Translations under genes and position numbers: made by a program
Source: CAZMNY01 sp964567745
Lineage (GTDB): Bacteria; Planctomycetota; Planctomycetia; Pirellulales; Pirellulaceae
Direction: 5' to 3'
DNA: 64,000 nt
NCBI GenBank assembly: GCA_964567745.1
Contig: CAZMNY010000023.1
Location: 1 to 64,000, forward strand
The notes under the pieces: generated by a model
What the model was told of the DNA's origin: nothing
Seen by the model: the letters and a program-made list of their open reading frames with translations, nothing else
Database searches by the model: none
Shown here: one piece after another, positions 51,872 to 61,146 of the stretch
Layout of the letters: the number at the start of each line of letters is the position of its first letter
How positions within the stretch are numbered: the stretch's first letter is position 1

Positions 51872-52786
51872 CTAGTAGAGCGACATCGAAAGTTTTCGAC
51901 GATACTCGCTGACCATTTCGTCGTCGGTCAGCACTCGCAAAACGTCGATCATCAGCAGCCGGGCCGTTTCGCCTGTGTCGCGTCGGTCGCGGGTGACGAG
52001 AGTGAGACAGTGATCGAGCGCGGGTCGAAAGTCCTTGGTCGCGGCCAAGCCCTGAGCGAGCGCGAGCAGCGCGTCGTTGTCTTCGGGATTCTTGTCGACT
52101 GCCGCTTGGAGCGGGGCGATGTCGACGGCGCCTTGTATCGCGAATTGTAAGGCGGACTTAACCGTCTCGGCTTCTGGCTCGAGAAAGCCTCGCTCTTCTA
52201 GCGATGTGATCAGCTCTTGCGCCTCGGCGGCATCGTCTTGGGCCAAACGAACTCGCGCCAATCCGATTTTGGCCTCCGCATGTTCGGGATTGTTCTTTAG
52301 CAAACTTCGATAGGCAGCCTCGGCACCCGTCGGACTTGTCTCCTCGATGCGAACCGCCTCGGCGTACGTGCTCACATCGACGATCCGCATGATCCATTCG
52401 CGGAGTTGCGGTTCAGGCATTCCGCCCACGGTGGCGTCGACCACTTCGCCATCGACGACGGCGAACAGAGCCGGTACGGAAGAGACGTTGAAATGCGCGG
52501 CGGCGTTGGCAGCTTGACTCGTTTCCGCTTTGACAAGCACAAACTTGCCGGCGCATTCTTCGGCCAGGTGTTCCAGCACCGGTGTGAGTAACTTACAGGG
52601 TTCGCACCAAGTCGCCCAAAAATCGACAATCACTGGCGCTTCGTGCGATCGATGGAAGACTTCGACCTCAAACGTCGCGTCCGTTGCATTGCGCACGAAA
52701 CTCGACGATTCGGCGTTCGTCGTCGAGTCATCATTCCCGGCTGCGTTTTGGGTGTCATCAGGGTCGCTGTTACGGTCGTCGCTCAT
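51872..52786 (-). CDS. Thioredoxin-like protein with TPR region (CnoX/YbbN type)
   Basis: A 304-residue protein. After an acidic tail of about 25 residues comes a thioredoxin domain with active site WCEPC (Glu instead of the usual Gly) and the cis-Pro in VSSVPALF. The C-terminal half holds TPR-like helices (AYRSLLKNNPEHAEAKIGLAR and ALLALAQGLAATKDF). This is the layout of CnoX/YbbN, a holdase that keeps client proteins from over-oxidation and hands them to GroEL/DnaK (known for the family). Both Cys are present, unlike E. coli YbbN, so redox activity is likely. ATG 52786 is chosen since GGAG precedes it; the frame runs to 52804. Confidence 0.85.
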   Translation of the reverse strand: MSDDRNSDPDDTQNAAGNDDSTTNAESSSFVRNATDATFEVEVFHRSHEAPVIVDFWATWCEPCKLLTPVLEHLAEECAGKFVLVKAETSQAANAAAHFNVSSVPALFAVVDGEVVDATVGGMPEPQLREWIMRIVDVSTYAEAVRIEETSPTGAEAAYRSLLKNNPEHAEAKIGLARVRLAQDDAAEAQELITSLEERGFLEPEAETVKSALQFAIQGAVDIAPLQAAVDKNPEDNDALLALAQGLAATKDFRPALDHCLTLVTRDRRDTGETARLLMIDVLRVLTDDEMVSEYRRKLSMSLY

Positions 52787-52999
52787 AGTGCTCGGCTTCT
52801 CCAATCAGTTTGAAGGTGTTTGGTCGGTGATTGTAGCACTTTGACGACGAATGGGAGGCGGACCGGTTGCGAACCCATCCCGCTTTGGCTCACAATATTG
52901 CCATTCCAAATCGGCGACCGTTCGCGTTTGCGAAACGAGTTCGGCGATCAAAGCGAAATCGCCGGGCGACTCCGGCAACGGTCTTTTTAGGAGGACCAC

Positions 53000-55177
53000 A
53001 TGCAATTGCTCGACTATACCGTGTTGCTCGGCTACTTCGGCATCATGATCGGAATCGGCGTCTACACGTCGATGAAGATCAAGAAGCAAGAAGACTTCTT
53101 CATGGGCGGCCGCTCGTTCGGCAAGCTGATGCAGACGTTTGCGGCGTTCGGTGCCGGCACGGGGTCAAGCGATCCGGTCAACACAGGTCGGACCACATTC
53201 ACTGGCGGAATGAGTGGCATGTGGAGCGTGATGTATTGGCTGTTCGTGACGCCTTTGTATTGGATCAGCGGCGTGTGGTACCGCCGAATGCGGCTGCTGA
53301 CGTTGGGCGACTGGTACGTTGAGCGTTACGAGTCCAAGGCGATGGGCGCGGCCTACGGTGTGTTTGGCATCTTATTCATGATGGTCTACGGATCGATGTT
53401 GTTTTCGGCCATCGGCAAAGTCGCGGCACCGATCATCGGAGCGAGTGAGATCTCGCTGCTTGGATCGATGGTGCCAATCGAGTATTTGCTGGTTCCGATC
53501 ATCGGCGTCGTCGTGCTGGCTTACGGAATCGCCGGAGGGCTGGAAGCGGCCTATTACACCGACCTGATTCAGGGCCTTTGCATCATCTTGCTTTCGGTCT
53601 TGCTAATCCCGTTCGGCCTTTCCGCTCTGGTTGAGAAATTCGGCGCGCCCGGAGACGGGATGCTGGACGGATTTCGGCTGATGCACGAGCAGGCGCCCAA
53701 AGAGTTCTTTTCCGTATTGGGTTCCGGAGCCGGTGCCGAGTTTCCTCTGCACCGGATTATCGCCGTGGTCTTGATCAACGCGGTCGGCATCGTCGTGCAG
53801 CCTCACTTCATCGTCACTGGCGGCGGATCAGCCAAGGACGAATGGAATGCTCGAGTCGGTCTTGTCGTTGGCAACTTCCTCAAACGATTCTGCACGATCG
53901 GCTGGGTGCTCACCGCGCTGATCGCACTGGCGCTTTTCTCCGATCACCCCGAGTTGGTGGCGGACGCGGACAAGACGTGGGGAGTCGCCTCGAGAGAGCT
54001 TTTGGGGCCGGGCCTGACCGGTTTGATGTTGGCCTGCCTGCTGGCCGCGCTGATGAGCAGCATCGATGCCTATATGGTGGTCGGGTCCGCGCTGGTTGTC
54101 CGCAATATTTATGCGCCTTATATCAATCCGAATGCGACTGACAAACAGTATTTATCGATTGGCCGCTGGACAGGAGTTATTGTCGTGGGCGGCGCCGTCA
54201 TTATCTCGCTAACGATGATGGACGTGTTCAAGCAACTGCAGCTGACCTGGATTTTTCCGGTTGTCTTCGCCGCGCCGTTTTGGATCGGCATGTTTTGGCG
54301 ACGAGCCACGACGACGGCGGCTTGGGCTACCGTCGCTTTCTGTGCGTTGACCTTTTTTGTGATTCCCATGTCAGCTCCGATTTTTTCGCCCGGTTTGCGG
54401 ACGTCTCCCGATTTTTTGGCCACGACAGACAGAATCGAAACCACGTCATCGCGGCTCACTTCACCGTCAGATATGGCGAAACGCAACGCTCAGATCAAAC
54501 AATGGGATTTGGACGCGGAAGCCGCCAAAGGCGATGAGCAAGCTCTCGAAAAATTGGGCGATCGGCCGAGCGAACAAGAGGTCGGCGAACCGATGACCGT
54601 CGTCTCGGTGATCCAGCCCCGATCGGTTTTCTGGAAGGATGGACTCGAGCCGATTGACGACGCCGGCAATCTGCTCGAGGGGATTGGACTTACCGTTGTG
54701 TCGACCGAAGAGACCGACAACGGAACGGTTCGTCGTTATAACTATGCCAAGGGAATCAAGCTTCGCGGCAAAGGGAGTTTTCAGCTCGACTTTCTTCTCT
54801 ATCAGTTGGCCGGAGTGAAACTGGAATCGTTGTCGAACGCTTTTCTCGCAACGCTGGAACTCCCGCCGAAGATCCTGACGCCGTTTATGGTGATGATTTT
54901 GATCAGCCTGGTGACGCGACGAAATTCGAAGGATGCGCTTGATCGGTATTACGCCAAGATGAAGACCCCGGTCGACATTGATCCCAAGGTGGATGAAGAA
55001 AACCTCAAGAACGCCTACAAGAACCCCGAAAAGTTAGAATCCAAGAAAATGTTCCCAGGGACCTCATTCGAATTCCGCAAGCCGGACCGAGTCGACATAA
55101 TTGGCTTGTTGGTCTGCTTCTTCGTCTGTTTTGCCGTCATTGGGTTGGCCGCTTTGGCTGCGAATATCCAGTTTTAG
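53000..55177 (+). CDS. Sodium:solute symporter (SSS family) with large insertion
   Basis: A 725-residue membrane protein. The N-terminal 460 residues have about 12 helices and SSS features (DFFMGGRSFGKLMQTF, FGAGTGSSDPVNTGR, ALMSSIDAYMVVGSALVVRN). After the last of these helices comes an unusual soluble stretch of about 120 residues (near 475-600, with SDMAKRNAQIKQWDLDAEAAK) and then two more helices. It should bring in a small organic solute with Na+; the substrate is unknown. GGAGGACCAC gives a strong ribosome site. It stands alone before the pepP group. Confidence 0.85.
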   Translation: MQLLDYTVLLGYFGIMIGIGVYTSMKIKKQEDFFMGGRSFGKLMQTFAAFGAGTGSSDPVNTGRTTFTGGMSGMWSVMYWLFVTPLYWISGVWYRRMRLLTLGDWYVERYESKAMGAAYGVFGILFMMVYGSMLFSAIGKVAAPIIGASEISLLGSMVPIEYLLVPIIGVVVLAYGIAGGLEAAYYTDLIQGLCIILLSVLLIPFGLSALVEKFGAPGDGMLDGFRLMHEQAPKEFFSVLGSGAGAEFPLHRIIAVVLINAVGIVVQPHFIVTGGGSAKDEWNARVGLVVGNFLKRFCTIGWVLTALIALALFSDHPELVADADKTWGVASRELLGPGLTGLMLACLLAALMSSIDAYMVVGSALVVRNIYAPYINPNATDKQYLSIGRWTGVIVVGGAVIISLTMMDVFKQLQLTWIFPVVFAAPFWIGMFWRRATTTAAWATVAFCALTFFVIPMSAPIFSPGLRTSPDFLATTDRIETTSSRLTSPSDMAKRNAQIKQWDLDAEAAKGDEQALEKLGDRPSEQEVGEPMTVVSVIQPRSVFWKDGLEPIDDAGNLLEGIGLTVVSTEETDNGTVRRYNYAKGIKLRGKGSFQLDFLLYQLAGVKLESLSNAFLATLELPPKILTPFMVMILISLVTRRNSKDALDRYYAKMKTPVDIDPKVDEENLKNAYKNPEKLESKKMFPGTSFEFRKPDRVDIIGLLVCFFVCFAVIGLAALAANIQF

Positions 55178-55313
55178 ACTTCGGCGCTGGCCATCTAACG
55201 CGGCGTTGTGAGATGGCTGCGTTGCAAGATGCCGGCGATTTGAGACGTCGCTTTCGTTCGAGACGAAGTCTCGCTCTTATCGCCTGAGACACAATTTTTT
55301 GCCGGAGAGATGC

Positions 55314-56405
55314 ATGACTCGGTTCGCAGAACGCCGCAACAAGCTACGACGGACGATTCGCAAGTCGGGCGTCGATGGGATGCTTGTCACCAACGAGGTC
55401 AATGTGACCTACCTGACGGGATTCACCGGCGACTCGACCTATTTGCTGCTTACGGCGGATGCCGCCATCGTGTTGAGCGACACTCGGTATGACGAGCAGC
55501 TCGAGCGTGAGTGCGGTGAAATGGAGCGGATGATCCACGGCACGCCAGTCACGCTGGATCAGCAAGTCGCCAAGGCCGCGGCCAAGAACAAAGTCTCGAC
55601 GTTGGCGTTTGAATCGTGTTCGGTAAGTCACCGTGCGTTCCTGCAGTTGGGCGATTCGCTTTCGGGAGTGGAGCTGGCACCGACCAGCGACATCGTCTTG
55701 CATCAGCGGGAAATTAAAGACAAGACGGAAGTGGCTGAGATACGCGAAGCGGTTCGGCTGGCGGAAAAGACGTTCGCCGTCATCATGGCTCAGATGACAG
55801 GCGATCAAACGGAACTTGAAATTGCCGCCAACATCGAACATCAGATTCGGCGGTTCGGCGGGCGTGGCTGCAGCTTTGCCCCCATTGTGGGTGTCGGACC
55901 GAACGCCGCTCTGCCCCACTACAGCCCCGGCGACACGCCGATCTCGGCGGCTCCTTTCGTGCTGATTGATTGGGGCGCGCAGTCGGCTGGCGGCTATATG
56001 AGCGACTTGACGCGAGTTTTGGTCACGGCTAAAATCTCGCCCAAACTCGAACGCATATATGGAGTTGTGTTACGAGCACAGGAGCAGGCAATCGCCAAAA
56101 TTCGACCTGGCGCGAAAATGGGCGATATCGACGCGGCCGCAAGGAAGGTGATCACGAAAGCGGGCCACGCGAAGCATTTTGGACACGGTCTCGGACACGG
56201 TTTTGGGCTGGAAATCCACGAACAGCCTCGTTTGTCGCCAACTCAAGATCGTGAACTCAAGGCAGGAATGGTCGTTACAGTGGAGCCAGGGATCTACCTT
56301 CCCGGATGGGGAGGAGTTCGAATTGAAGATGACATTTTGGTAACCCGTTCGGGGCATGAAGTGTTAACCCATGTCTCGAAGGATCTAGCTGATTGTATTG
56401 TTTAG
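55314..56405 (+). CDS. pepP: Xaa-Pro aminopeptidase/dipeptidase (M24B)
   Basis: A 363-residue metallopeptidase cleaving N-terminal residues before proline. Metal ligands are all present: Asp in LIDWGAQ, Asp in YMSDLTRV, His in GHGLGHGFG, Glu in TVEPGIY and Glu in RIEDDI. An N-terminal creatinase-like domain (NVTYLTGFTGDSTYLLL) precedes. ATG 55314 has GGAG upstream; the frame starts at TTG 55299. It precedes accB by 155 bp, an order seen in many planctomycete and firmicute genomes (recollection). Confidence 0.92.
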   Translation: MTRFAERRNKLRRTIRKSGVDGMLVTNEVNVTYLTGFTGDSTYLLLTADAAIVLSDTRYDEQLERECGEMERMIHGTPVTLDQQVAKAAAKNKVSTLAFESCSVSHRAFLQLGDSLSGVELAPTSDIVLHQREIKDKTEVAEIREAVRLAEKTFAVIMAQMTGDQTELEIAANIEHQIRRFGGRGCSFAPIVGVGPNAALPHYSPGDTPISAAPFVLIDWGAQSAGGYMSDLTRVLVTAKISPKLERIYGVVLRAQEQAIAKIRPGAKMGDIDAAARKVITKAGHAKHFGHGLGHGFGLEIHEQPRLSPTQDRELKAGMVVTVEPGIYLPGWGGVRIEDDILVTRSGHEVLTHVSKDLADCIV

Positions 56406-56560
56406 GCTTCGTGGCTTGATTTGAGACGCTTGCGATGAGATGGCTCTCATGACGAGAAGCCCTCAAGATAGGATGTTTCAAACAGGCTCGTTGTCTAATG
56501 GCCGCGTACCGGCGATAACGTTTCTTACTGCACAACCTTGCGACAACTCGGAGAATGCGA

Positions 56561-57025
56561 ATGTCCGATTCCGGGAAGCCCTACGACCTGGATCAGATAC
56601 GGGAATTGGCCGAGCTCATGAAGGAGAGTGAGCTCAGCGAATTGGAATTGCGTGACAGCGGCCGGCGGATTCGACTTCGCCGCGGCGGAGATGCTCCGCT
56701 TCTCGCTGCCGCTCCGCAACCGGCGGCCGCCGCGCCGACGAATGCGCCTGTAGCTGAAGCGTCAACGGATGACGAGGCGAACATCGCCTACATCACGGCT
56801 CCGATGGTTGGCACATTTTATGTAAAGCCCAATCCCAAGGCGGCGGCCTATGTTAAGGTTGGCGATCACGTCGACCACGACACGACCGTTTGCATCGTCG
56901 AGGCCATGAAGGTCTTCAACGAGATTCCGGCAGAAGTTCAGGGCAAGATCGTGGCCGTGCTTGCGGACGCCGATGCACCCGTCGACTTTGGGCAGAAGCT
57001 TTTCCGTGTGGATACCAGCGGCTAG
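56561..57025 (+). CDS. accB: Biotin carboxyl carrier protein of acetyl-CoA carboxylase
   Basis: A 154-residue protein. The C-terminal biotinyl domain has EAMKVFNEI with the biotin-accepting Lys, preceded by the Ala/Pro-rich hinge (AAAPQPAAAAPTN) and an N-terminal helical part. ATG 56561 has GGAG seven bases upstream; 56555 is an in-frame alternative. It carries CO2 from AccC to the carboxyltransferase, the first step of fatty-acid synthesis. A 16-bp repeat starts in its last codons and copies the stop codon. Confidence 0.95.
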   Translation: MSDSGKPYDLDQIRELAELMKESELSELELRDSGRRIRLRRGGDAPLLAAAPQPAAAAPTNAPVAEASTDDEANIAYITAPMVGTFYVKPNPKAAAYVKVGDHVDHDTTVCIVEAMKVFNEIPAEVQGKIVAVLADADAPVDFGQKLFRVDTSG

Positions 57026-57060
57026 TGGAAACAGCGGCTAGTGGAAACAGCGGCTAGTGG
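57017..57060 (+). repeat. 16-bp tandem repeat covering the accB stop codon
   Basis: AGCGGCTAGTGGAAAC is present twice (57017-57032, 57033-57048), followed by a partial third copy of 12 bases. The first copy contains the last two codons and the TAG stop of accB, so the end of the gene is itself repeated in the 3' leader of accC. Confidence 0.95.
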
Positions 57061-57247
57061 TGTTGGAATGGGAGACCGCAAGTCGAGCGAGGCATCGCCG
57101 TCTTCTCTCCATTATCCCGAAGCGGTTCCAATTGAGATTCACGGCATTCGTTGGACGCGTCGCCACCGACCGCGGGGCCGCGATTAGAACCGGCGAAGTC
57201 CTTCAACCGATTCGCTGAAACGTCGAACCCCGACTGCAAGTTGAGCT

Positions 57248-58594
57248 ATGTATAATCGCATCTTGGTTGCCAATCGCGGCGAAATCGCACTTCGAGTCAT
57301 CCGCGCCTGCCGTGAGATGGGGATCGAATCTGTCGCTGTCTACAGCGAAGCGGACCGCGACGCGTGCTATCTGGATTTGGCCGACGAGGCGTACTGCATC
57401 GGCCCGGCCAAGTCGGCTCAAAGCTATTTGAAGATCGACCAGATCATCAGCGCGGCCGAAGTGGGCAACGTCGATGCGATCCATCCGGGCTACGGGTTCC
57501 TGGCCGAGAACGCTCATTTCAACGAAGTCTGTCGGCAATGTCAGATCGACTTCATCGGGCCGAATCCCGCCGCCATGACTCAGTTGGGTGACAAGAACGA
57601 AGCCCGGGATTTGGCCAAGTCGGCTGACGTGCCGGTGGTTCCTGGAAGCGACGGCCTGATCGAGAGCGACGAAGAAGCCCGCCGCGTCGCGCGCGAGATC
57701 GGTTTTCCCGTTCTGATCAAAGCCACAGCCGGCGGCGGCGGCAAGGGCATGCGAGTCGCGGAGGATGAGAGCGTTCTCGAGACTGCGATTGGGCAGGCTC
57801 AAGCGGAAGCGGAAGCGGCCTTCGGCAATCCGGCGATCTACATAGAGAAGTTCGTTGAGCGACCCAGGCACGTCGAAGTTCAGATCATCGCTGATCATCA
57901 CGGCAATGTCGTCCACTTGTGGGAGCGAGATTGTTCGACGCAGCGACGCCACCAAAAACTGATCGAAGAGAGTCCGGCGCCGAAACTCCCCGCGGAAACT
58001 CGCGAGGCCATGTGCGCCGCCGCGGTTCGACTGGTTAAGAAGGCCAATTACACGAACGCGGGAACGGTCGAATTTATCGTCGATAAGGATAACAACTTTT
58101 ACTTTATCGAAGTCAACGCCCGCATTCAGGTCGAGCATCCTGTTTCGGAGATGGTGACGGGCATCGACCTGATCAAGTCGCAGATTCGAGTTGCCGCGGG
58201 CGAAGAACTCGGCCTCGTTCAAGAAGACATCAAGCTCGACGGAAACTCGATTGAGTGCCGAATCAACGCCGAGAACCCTCAGCGAAATTTCCAACCTTGT
58301 CCGGGACTCATCAAAGGCATGATCGCCCCGGGTGGCCTCGGCGTTCGCTGGGACTCGCATGCTCACGCCGGCTATTCCGTGCCGCCCTATTACGATTCGA
58401 TGATAGGCAAGCTGATCGTGCACCGTCCAACTCGCGATGAGGCGATTCAGTGCATGCTGCGGGCGTTGGATGAATTGCGAGTCGAGGGAATCGCCACGAC
58501 CGCCTCCTTCCACCGTGAAGTCTTGCAGAACGCCGAATTCGTTGAAGGTGGAATCGACACGAGTTTCGTGGAACGAACATTCCAACTCGACTAG
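57248..58594 (+). CDS. accC: Acetyl-CoA carboxylase biotin carboxylase subunit
   Basis: A 448-residue ATP-grasp enzyme carboxylating biotin on AccB. Motifs: NRGEIALRVIRAC at the N-terminus, ATP-binding KATAGGGGKGMR, HVEVQI, and the active-site EVNARIQVEHPV. Length is standard. It lies 222 bp after accB with no strong ribosome site before ATG 57248, so translation may be weak or the leader may be structured. Confidence 0.97.
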   Translation: MYNRILVANRGEIALRVIRACREMGIESVAVYSEADRDACYLDLADEAYCIGPAKSAQSYLKIDQIISAAEVGNVDAIHPGYGFLAENAHFNEVCRQCQIDFIGPNPAAMTQLGDKNEARDLAKSADVPVVPGSDGLIESDEEARRVAREIGFPVLIKATAGGGGKGMRVAEDESVLETAIGQAQAEAEAAFGNPAIYIEKFVERPRHVEVQIIADHHGNVVHLWERDCSTQRRHQKLIEESPAPKLPAETREAMCAAAVRLVKKANYTNAGTVEFIVDKDNNFYFIEVNARIQVEHPVSEMVTGIDLIKSQIRVAAGEELGLVQEDIKLDGNSIECRINAENPQRNFQPCPGLIKGMIAPGGLGVRWDSHAHAGYSVPPYYDSMIGKLIVHRPTRDEAIQCMLRALDELRVEGIATTASFHREVLQNAEFVEGGIDTSFVERTFQLD

Positions 58595-58706
58595 GCATTC
58601 CTAGATTGAGCGGCAACCATGTTGTAGCTCCGGGGCGGCTTGCGGCAATTGGCGTCCATCGATTGGCTGCCGTGAAATCGCTTTTCGAGGCTACGGTCGA
58701 ATTTAC

Positions 58707-59375
58707 ATGCGGGTCTTCCTCTTCGATATCGACGGAACGCTGATCCACTCGGGTGGCGCTGGTCGCGCTGCGATCAACATTGGGATGTCCCAAGCGTTTG
58801 CGGTCGACGCCACAAGCGAGTTTGATTTGGGCGGCCGCACCGATCGCGGGATTGCCAGCGAGCTATTCGAGGCCCACGACATCGAACCGACCGATGCCAA
58901 CTGGCGTCGCTTCATCCGAGCCTATTTGGGTGCACTGCCGGGCAGGCTGCAAGTCATGGGAGGCAGCGTGCTGGCCGGCGTCGATCCGTTGCTGTCGACG
59001 TTGGCCGACATGACCAACGCTCACGTGGGGCTGTTGACCGGCAACATTCGCCGCGGGGCGGAAATCAAGCTGAACCATTTTTGCCTGTGGGACTATTTCG
59101 ATTTCGGCGGGTTCGGCGACAATTCGCCGAAACGCGATGAGGTGGCCCAAGAGGCGGCCGACGACGCTCGACAATCCTTGTCCGCCAATCTCCGCAACGA
59201 CCAGTTTTGTGTTATTGGCGATACGATTCTCGATGTCCGCTGCGCTAAGGCCATTGGCGCCAAATCGGTTGCCGTCTGCACCGGCTCCGGTTCTCGCAGT
59301 CAACTCGAGGCCGAGCATCCCGACTTGCTTCTAGAGAGTCTCGACACGGACGAGCCGTGGTGGCGAGACGTGTGA
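58707..59375 (+). CDS. HAD-family hydrolase, phosphoglycolate phosphatase-like
   Basis: A 222-residue phosphatase. Motif I is DIDGTL, motif II is LLTGN (Thr), motif III includes a Lys in NSPKRDEV, and motif IV is GDTILDVRCA. The cap is of the small helical type (about 15-80). Substrate could be phosphoglycolate, another sugar phosphate or a nucleotide; it cannot be decided. It lies 112 bp after accC on the same strand and may be cotranscribed. A short CTAGG/CCTAG hairpin lies at 58591-58604 between them. Confidence 0.8.
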   Translation: MRVFLFDIDGTLIHSGGAGRAAINIGMSQAFAVDATSEFDLGGRTDRGIASELFEAHDIEPTDANWRRFIRAYLGALPGRLQVMGGSVLAGVDPLLSTLADMTNAHVGLLTGNIRRGAEIKLNHFCLWDYFDFGGFGDNSPKRDEVAQEAADDARQSLSANLRNDQFCVIGDTILDVRCAKAIGAKSVAVCTGSGSRSQLEAEHPDLLLESLDTDEPWWRDV

Positions 59376-59670
59376 TTGATGACGCCGACTAAACGCACTG
59401 CCTCAGTCGCCTTTCGCTCCGCGAAAGTGGCACCGACGTCGATGCCATATAGCCGCGTCTGCCTCGATGCGTGACGGTCGAGGACTGTTCCTGTTCGTCG
59501 CCTTTTCACCGTCGACCCTAAATGCTTCTAAAACGTTTTCAGTGGGGCGAGCAGATTTCGACCTAACCTTATAGGCGAGGCATGTTGTCGGTTTACTCGG
59601 TCCGGTTGCTCCGATCATGTCGGTTGTCTCGGGCAACGGCCGTCGAACCAGTTCAAGATGGGAAGGGTCG

Positions 59671-60972
59671 ATGATGGAAGCGGCCGCTAGGGTCAGTTTT
59701 TCTAGTCGCGGTCTACGACTATTTGGGGCGGCCGTTTCGCTGGTGGTTCTCTCGCTTGGCTGCATGAGCAGCAACCGCCTCGCCGGCCAACACGACTCGA
59801 ATCAGCCCGAGCCCGTTCCCCATTCGGTTGTCGACGCCTACGCGGAGCAATTCATAGCGGCCGTGCGTTCGCCCGAGCCGTTGTCGGTTACCGACTTGCT
59901 CGAATGGGACCGGATCCTCAAAAACGCCTCGGGCGGCGCGTCGTTGACGGCTGCTCAGCTCGCGGCGTTTCAGCACGGCGCCCGAAGCTCCTGCGAAAAG
60001 AATGGTTTGGCGGCCGAATTGAGAGAGTTGCAGGCTCGCGGCGGGGCGGTTGAGTACGTCCGAGCCCGAGATGACGGAGATGAAACGCGCGCAATCTTTC
60101 GCTTGACCGAAGCCGACGGCGGCGGGCTGAACTATCTTGAGGTTGTTGTTCATCCGGACACAGGCGAAGCCGGCTGCCGCGGAATCGACGTCTTCAATTA
60201 CCTCTCGGGCCAACGATTGTCGGAGCGTGTCAAGCAGATCGTGCTGATGACGACCGATGCGAGCGGGAAGCTTGCAATGACCGCCAATGGCGAGGGCGAC
60301 GAAGAAACTGCCAACCTCGACTACTTCGTTGAGCTCTCTAACGCCGCTGCCAAGAACGACGACCGCAAGGTGATTGAGCTGTTCAAGGCGTTGCCCGACT
60401 CGTTAAAAAGCGACCGTTCGCTTCTTCTCATGTTCATTCGAGCATGCGGCCGGAGAAACGAACGCGACTATGTCTCGGCCTTGAAGTTTTTTCAATACAA
60501 GCACGGCGACGACCGGTCGCTCGACATGCTGCTGTTCGACGCCCACTTTGTCAGCCAACGCTTCGACGAGGCGCTTGAGTCTCTCGATAGGCTAGAGGCG
60601 GCCGTCGGCCGTGACTCGCAACTCGACGTCTTGCGCGCCAGCGTCTACATTGCGCAACGAGACTTCGACTCAGCGAAGACGTCGATCGACGGCGTCATCG
60701 AGAAGCAGCCGGACATGGAGCACGCCTACTGGGTGGCCGCGACGATTTCGCTAAGAGCTAGAAAGTTTGGCGAGACAACCAGGTTGCTCGACCGGATTCG
60801 TCAACGATTCGACGCCGACACGACTGACTTGACCAAGCTCGCGGAGTACTCCGAATATGTCGCGTCGCCGGAGTACAAATCGTGGGTCAACGCCCGCTTG
60901 AAAAAGTTGGCGAAGCAAGACCCGGAAGAGATCACGGACGCCGAACCGCCGGCGAGCGAGGCCGGTGCATGA
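59671..60972 (+). CDS. TPR-containing lipoprotein, function unknown
   Basis: A 433-residue predicted lipoprotein. The start is at 59671 or the adjacent ATG 59674, with AGGGTCG upstream; the frame runs back to 59617. A hydrophobic signal with lipobox VLSLGCMSS is at about residues 22-32. The central part (about 60-200) has a beta-rich domain (YLEVVVHPDTGEAG), and the C-terminal half is helical with TPR-like pairs (FDEALESLDRLEAAVGRD and LRASVYIAQRDFDSAKTSI). It may scaffold an envelope complex. Role unknown. Confidence 0.7.
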   Translation: MMEAAARVSFSSRGLRLFGAAVSLVVLSLGCMSSNRLAGQHDSNQPEPVPHSVVDAYAEQFIAAVRSPEPLSVTDLLEWDRILKNASGGASLTAAQLAAFQHGARSSCEKNGLAAELRELQARGGAVEYVRARDDGDETRAIFRLTEADGGGLNYLEVVVHPDTGEAGCRGIDVFNYLSGQRLSERVKQIVLMTTDASGKLAMTANGEGDEETANLDYFVELSNAAAKNDDRKVIELFKALPDSLKSDRSLLLMFIRACGRRNERDYVSALKFFQYKHGDDRSLDMLLFDAHFVSQRFDEALESLDRLEAAVGRDSQLDVLRASVYIAQRDFDSAKTSIDGVIEKQPDMEHAYWVAATISLRARKFGETTRLLDRIRQRFDADTTDLTKLAEYSEYVASPEYKSWVNARLKKLAKQDPEEITDAEPPASEAGA

Positions 60973-61146
60973 GCGCCGCCGACGCATGTTGACCGGCTGC
61001 CAAGTTAGCTCGTACAATCAGACGCGCCGACGAGCTGCCACCCTTTCCGTGATTCCTCCTCCCTAAATCCACTCGCTCAAACTCCCGAATGCGCACCGAT
61101 TGAGCGTCGCTTGCGGCGACACGCACCCTTTGAAAGGCGCGGACAA

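Noticed and set aside
57203..58585. Long antisense frame (460 codons) over accC
   Set aside because: It overlaps accC completely, and the conserved AccC motifs show which strand is real; it is a GC-rich shadow.
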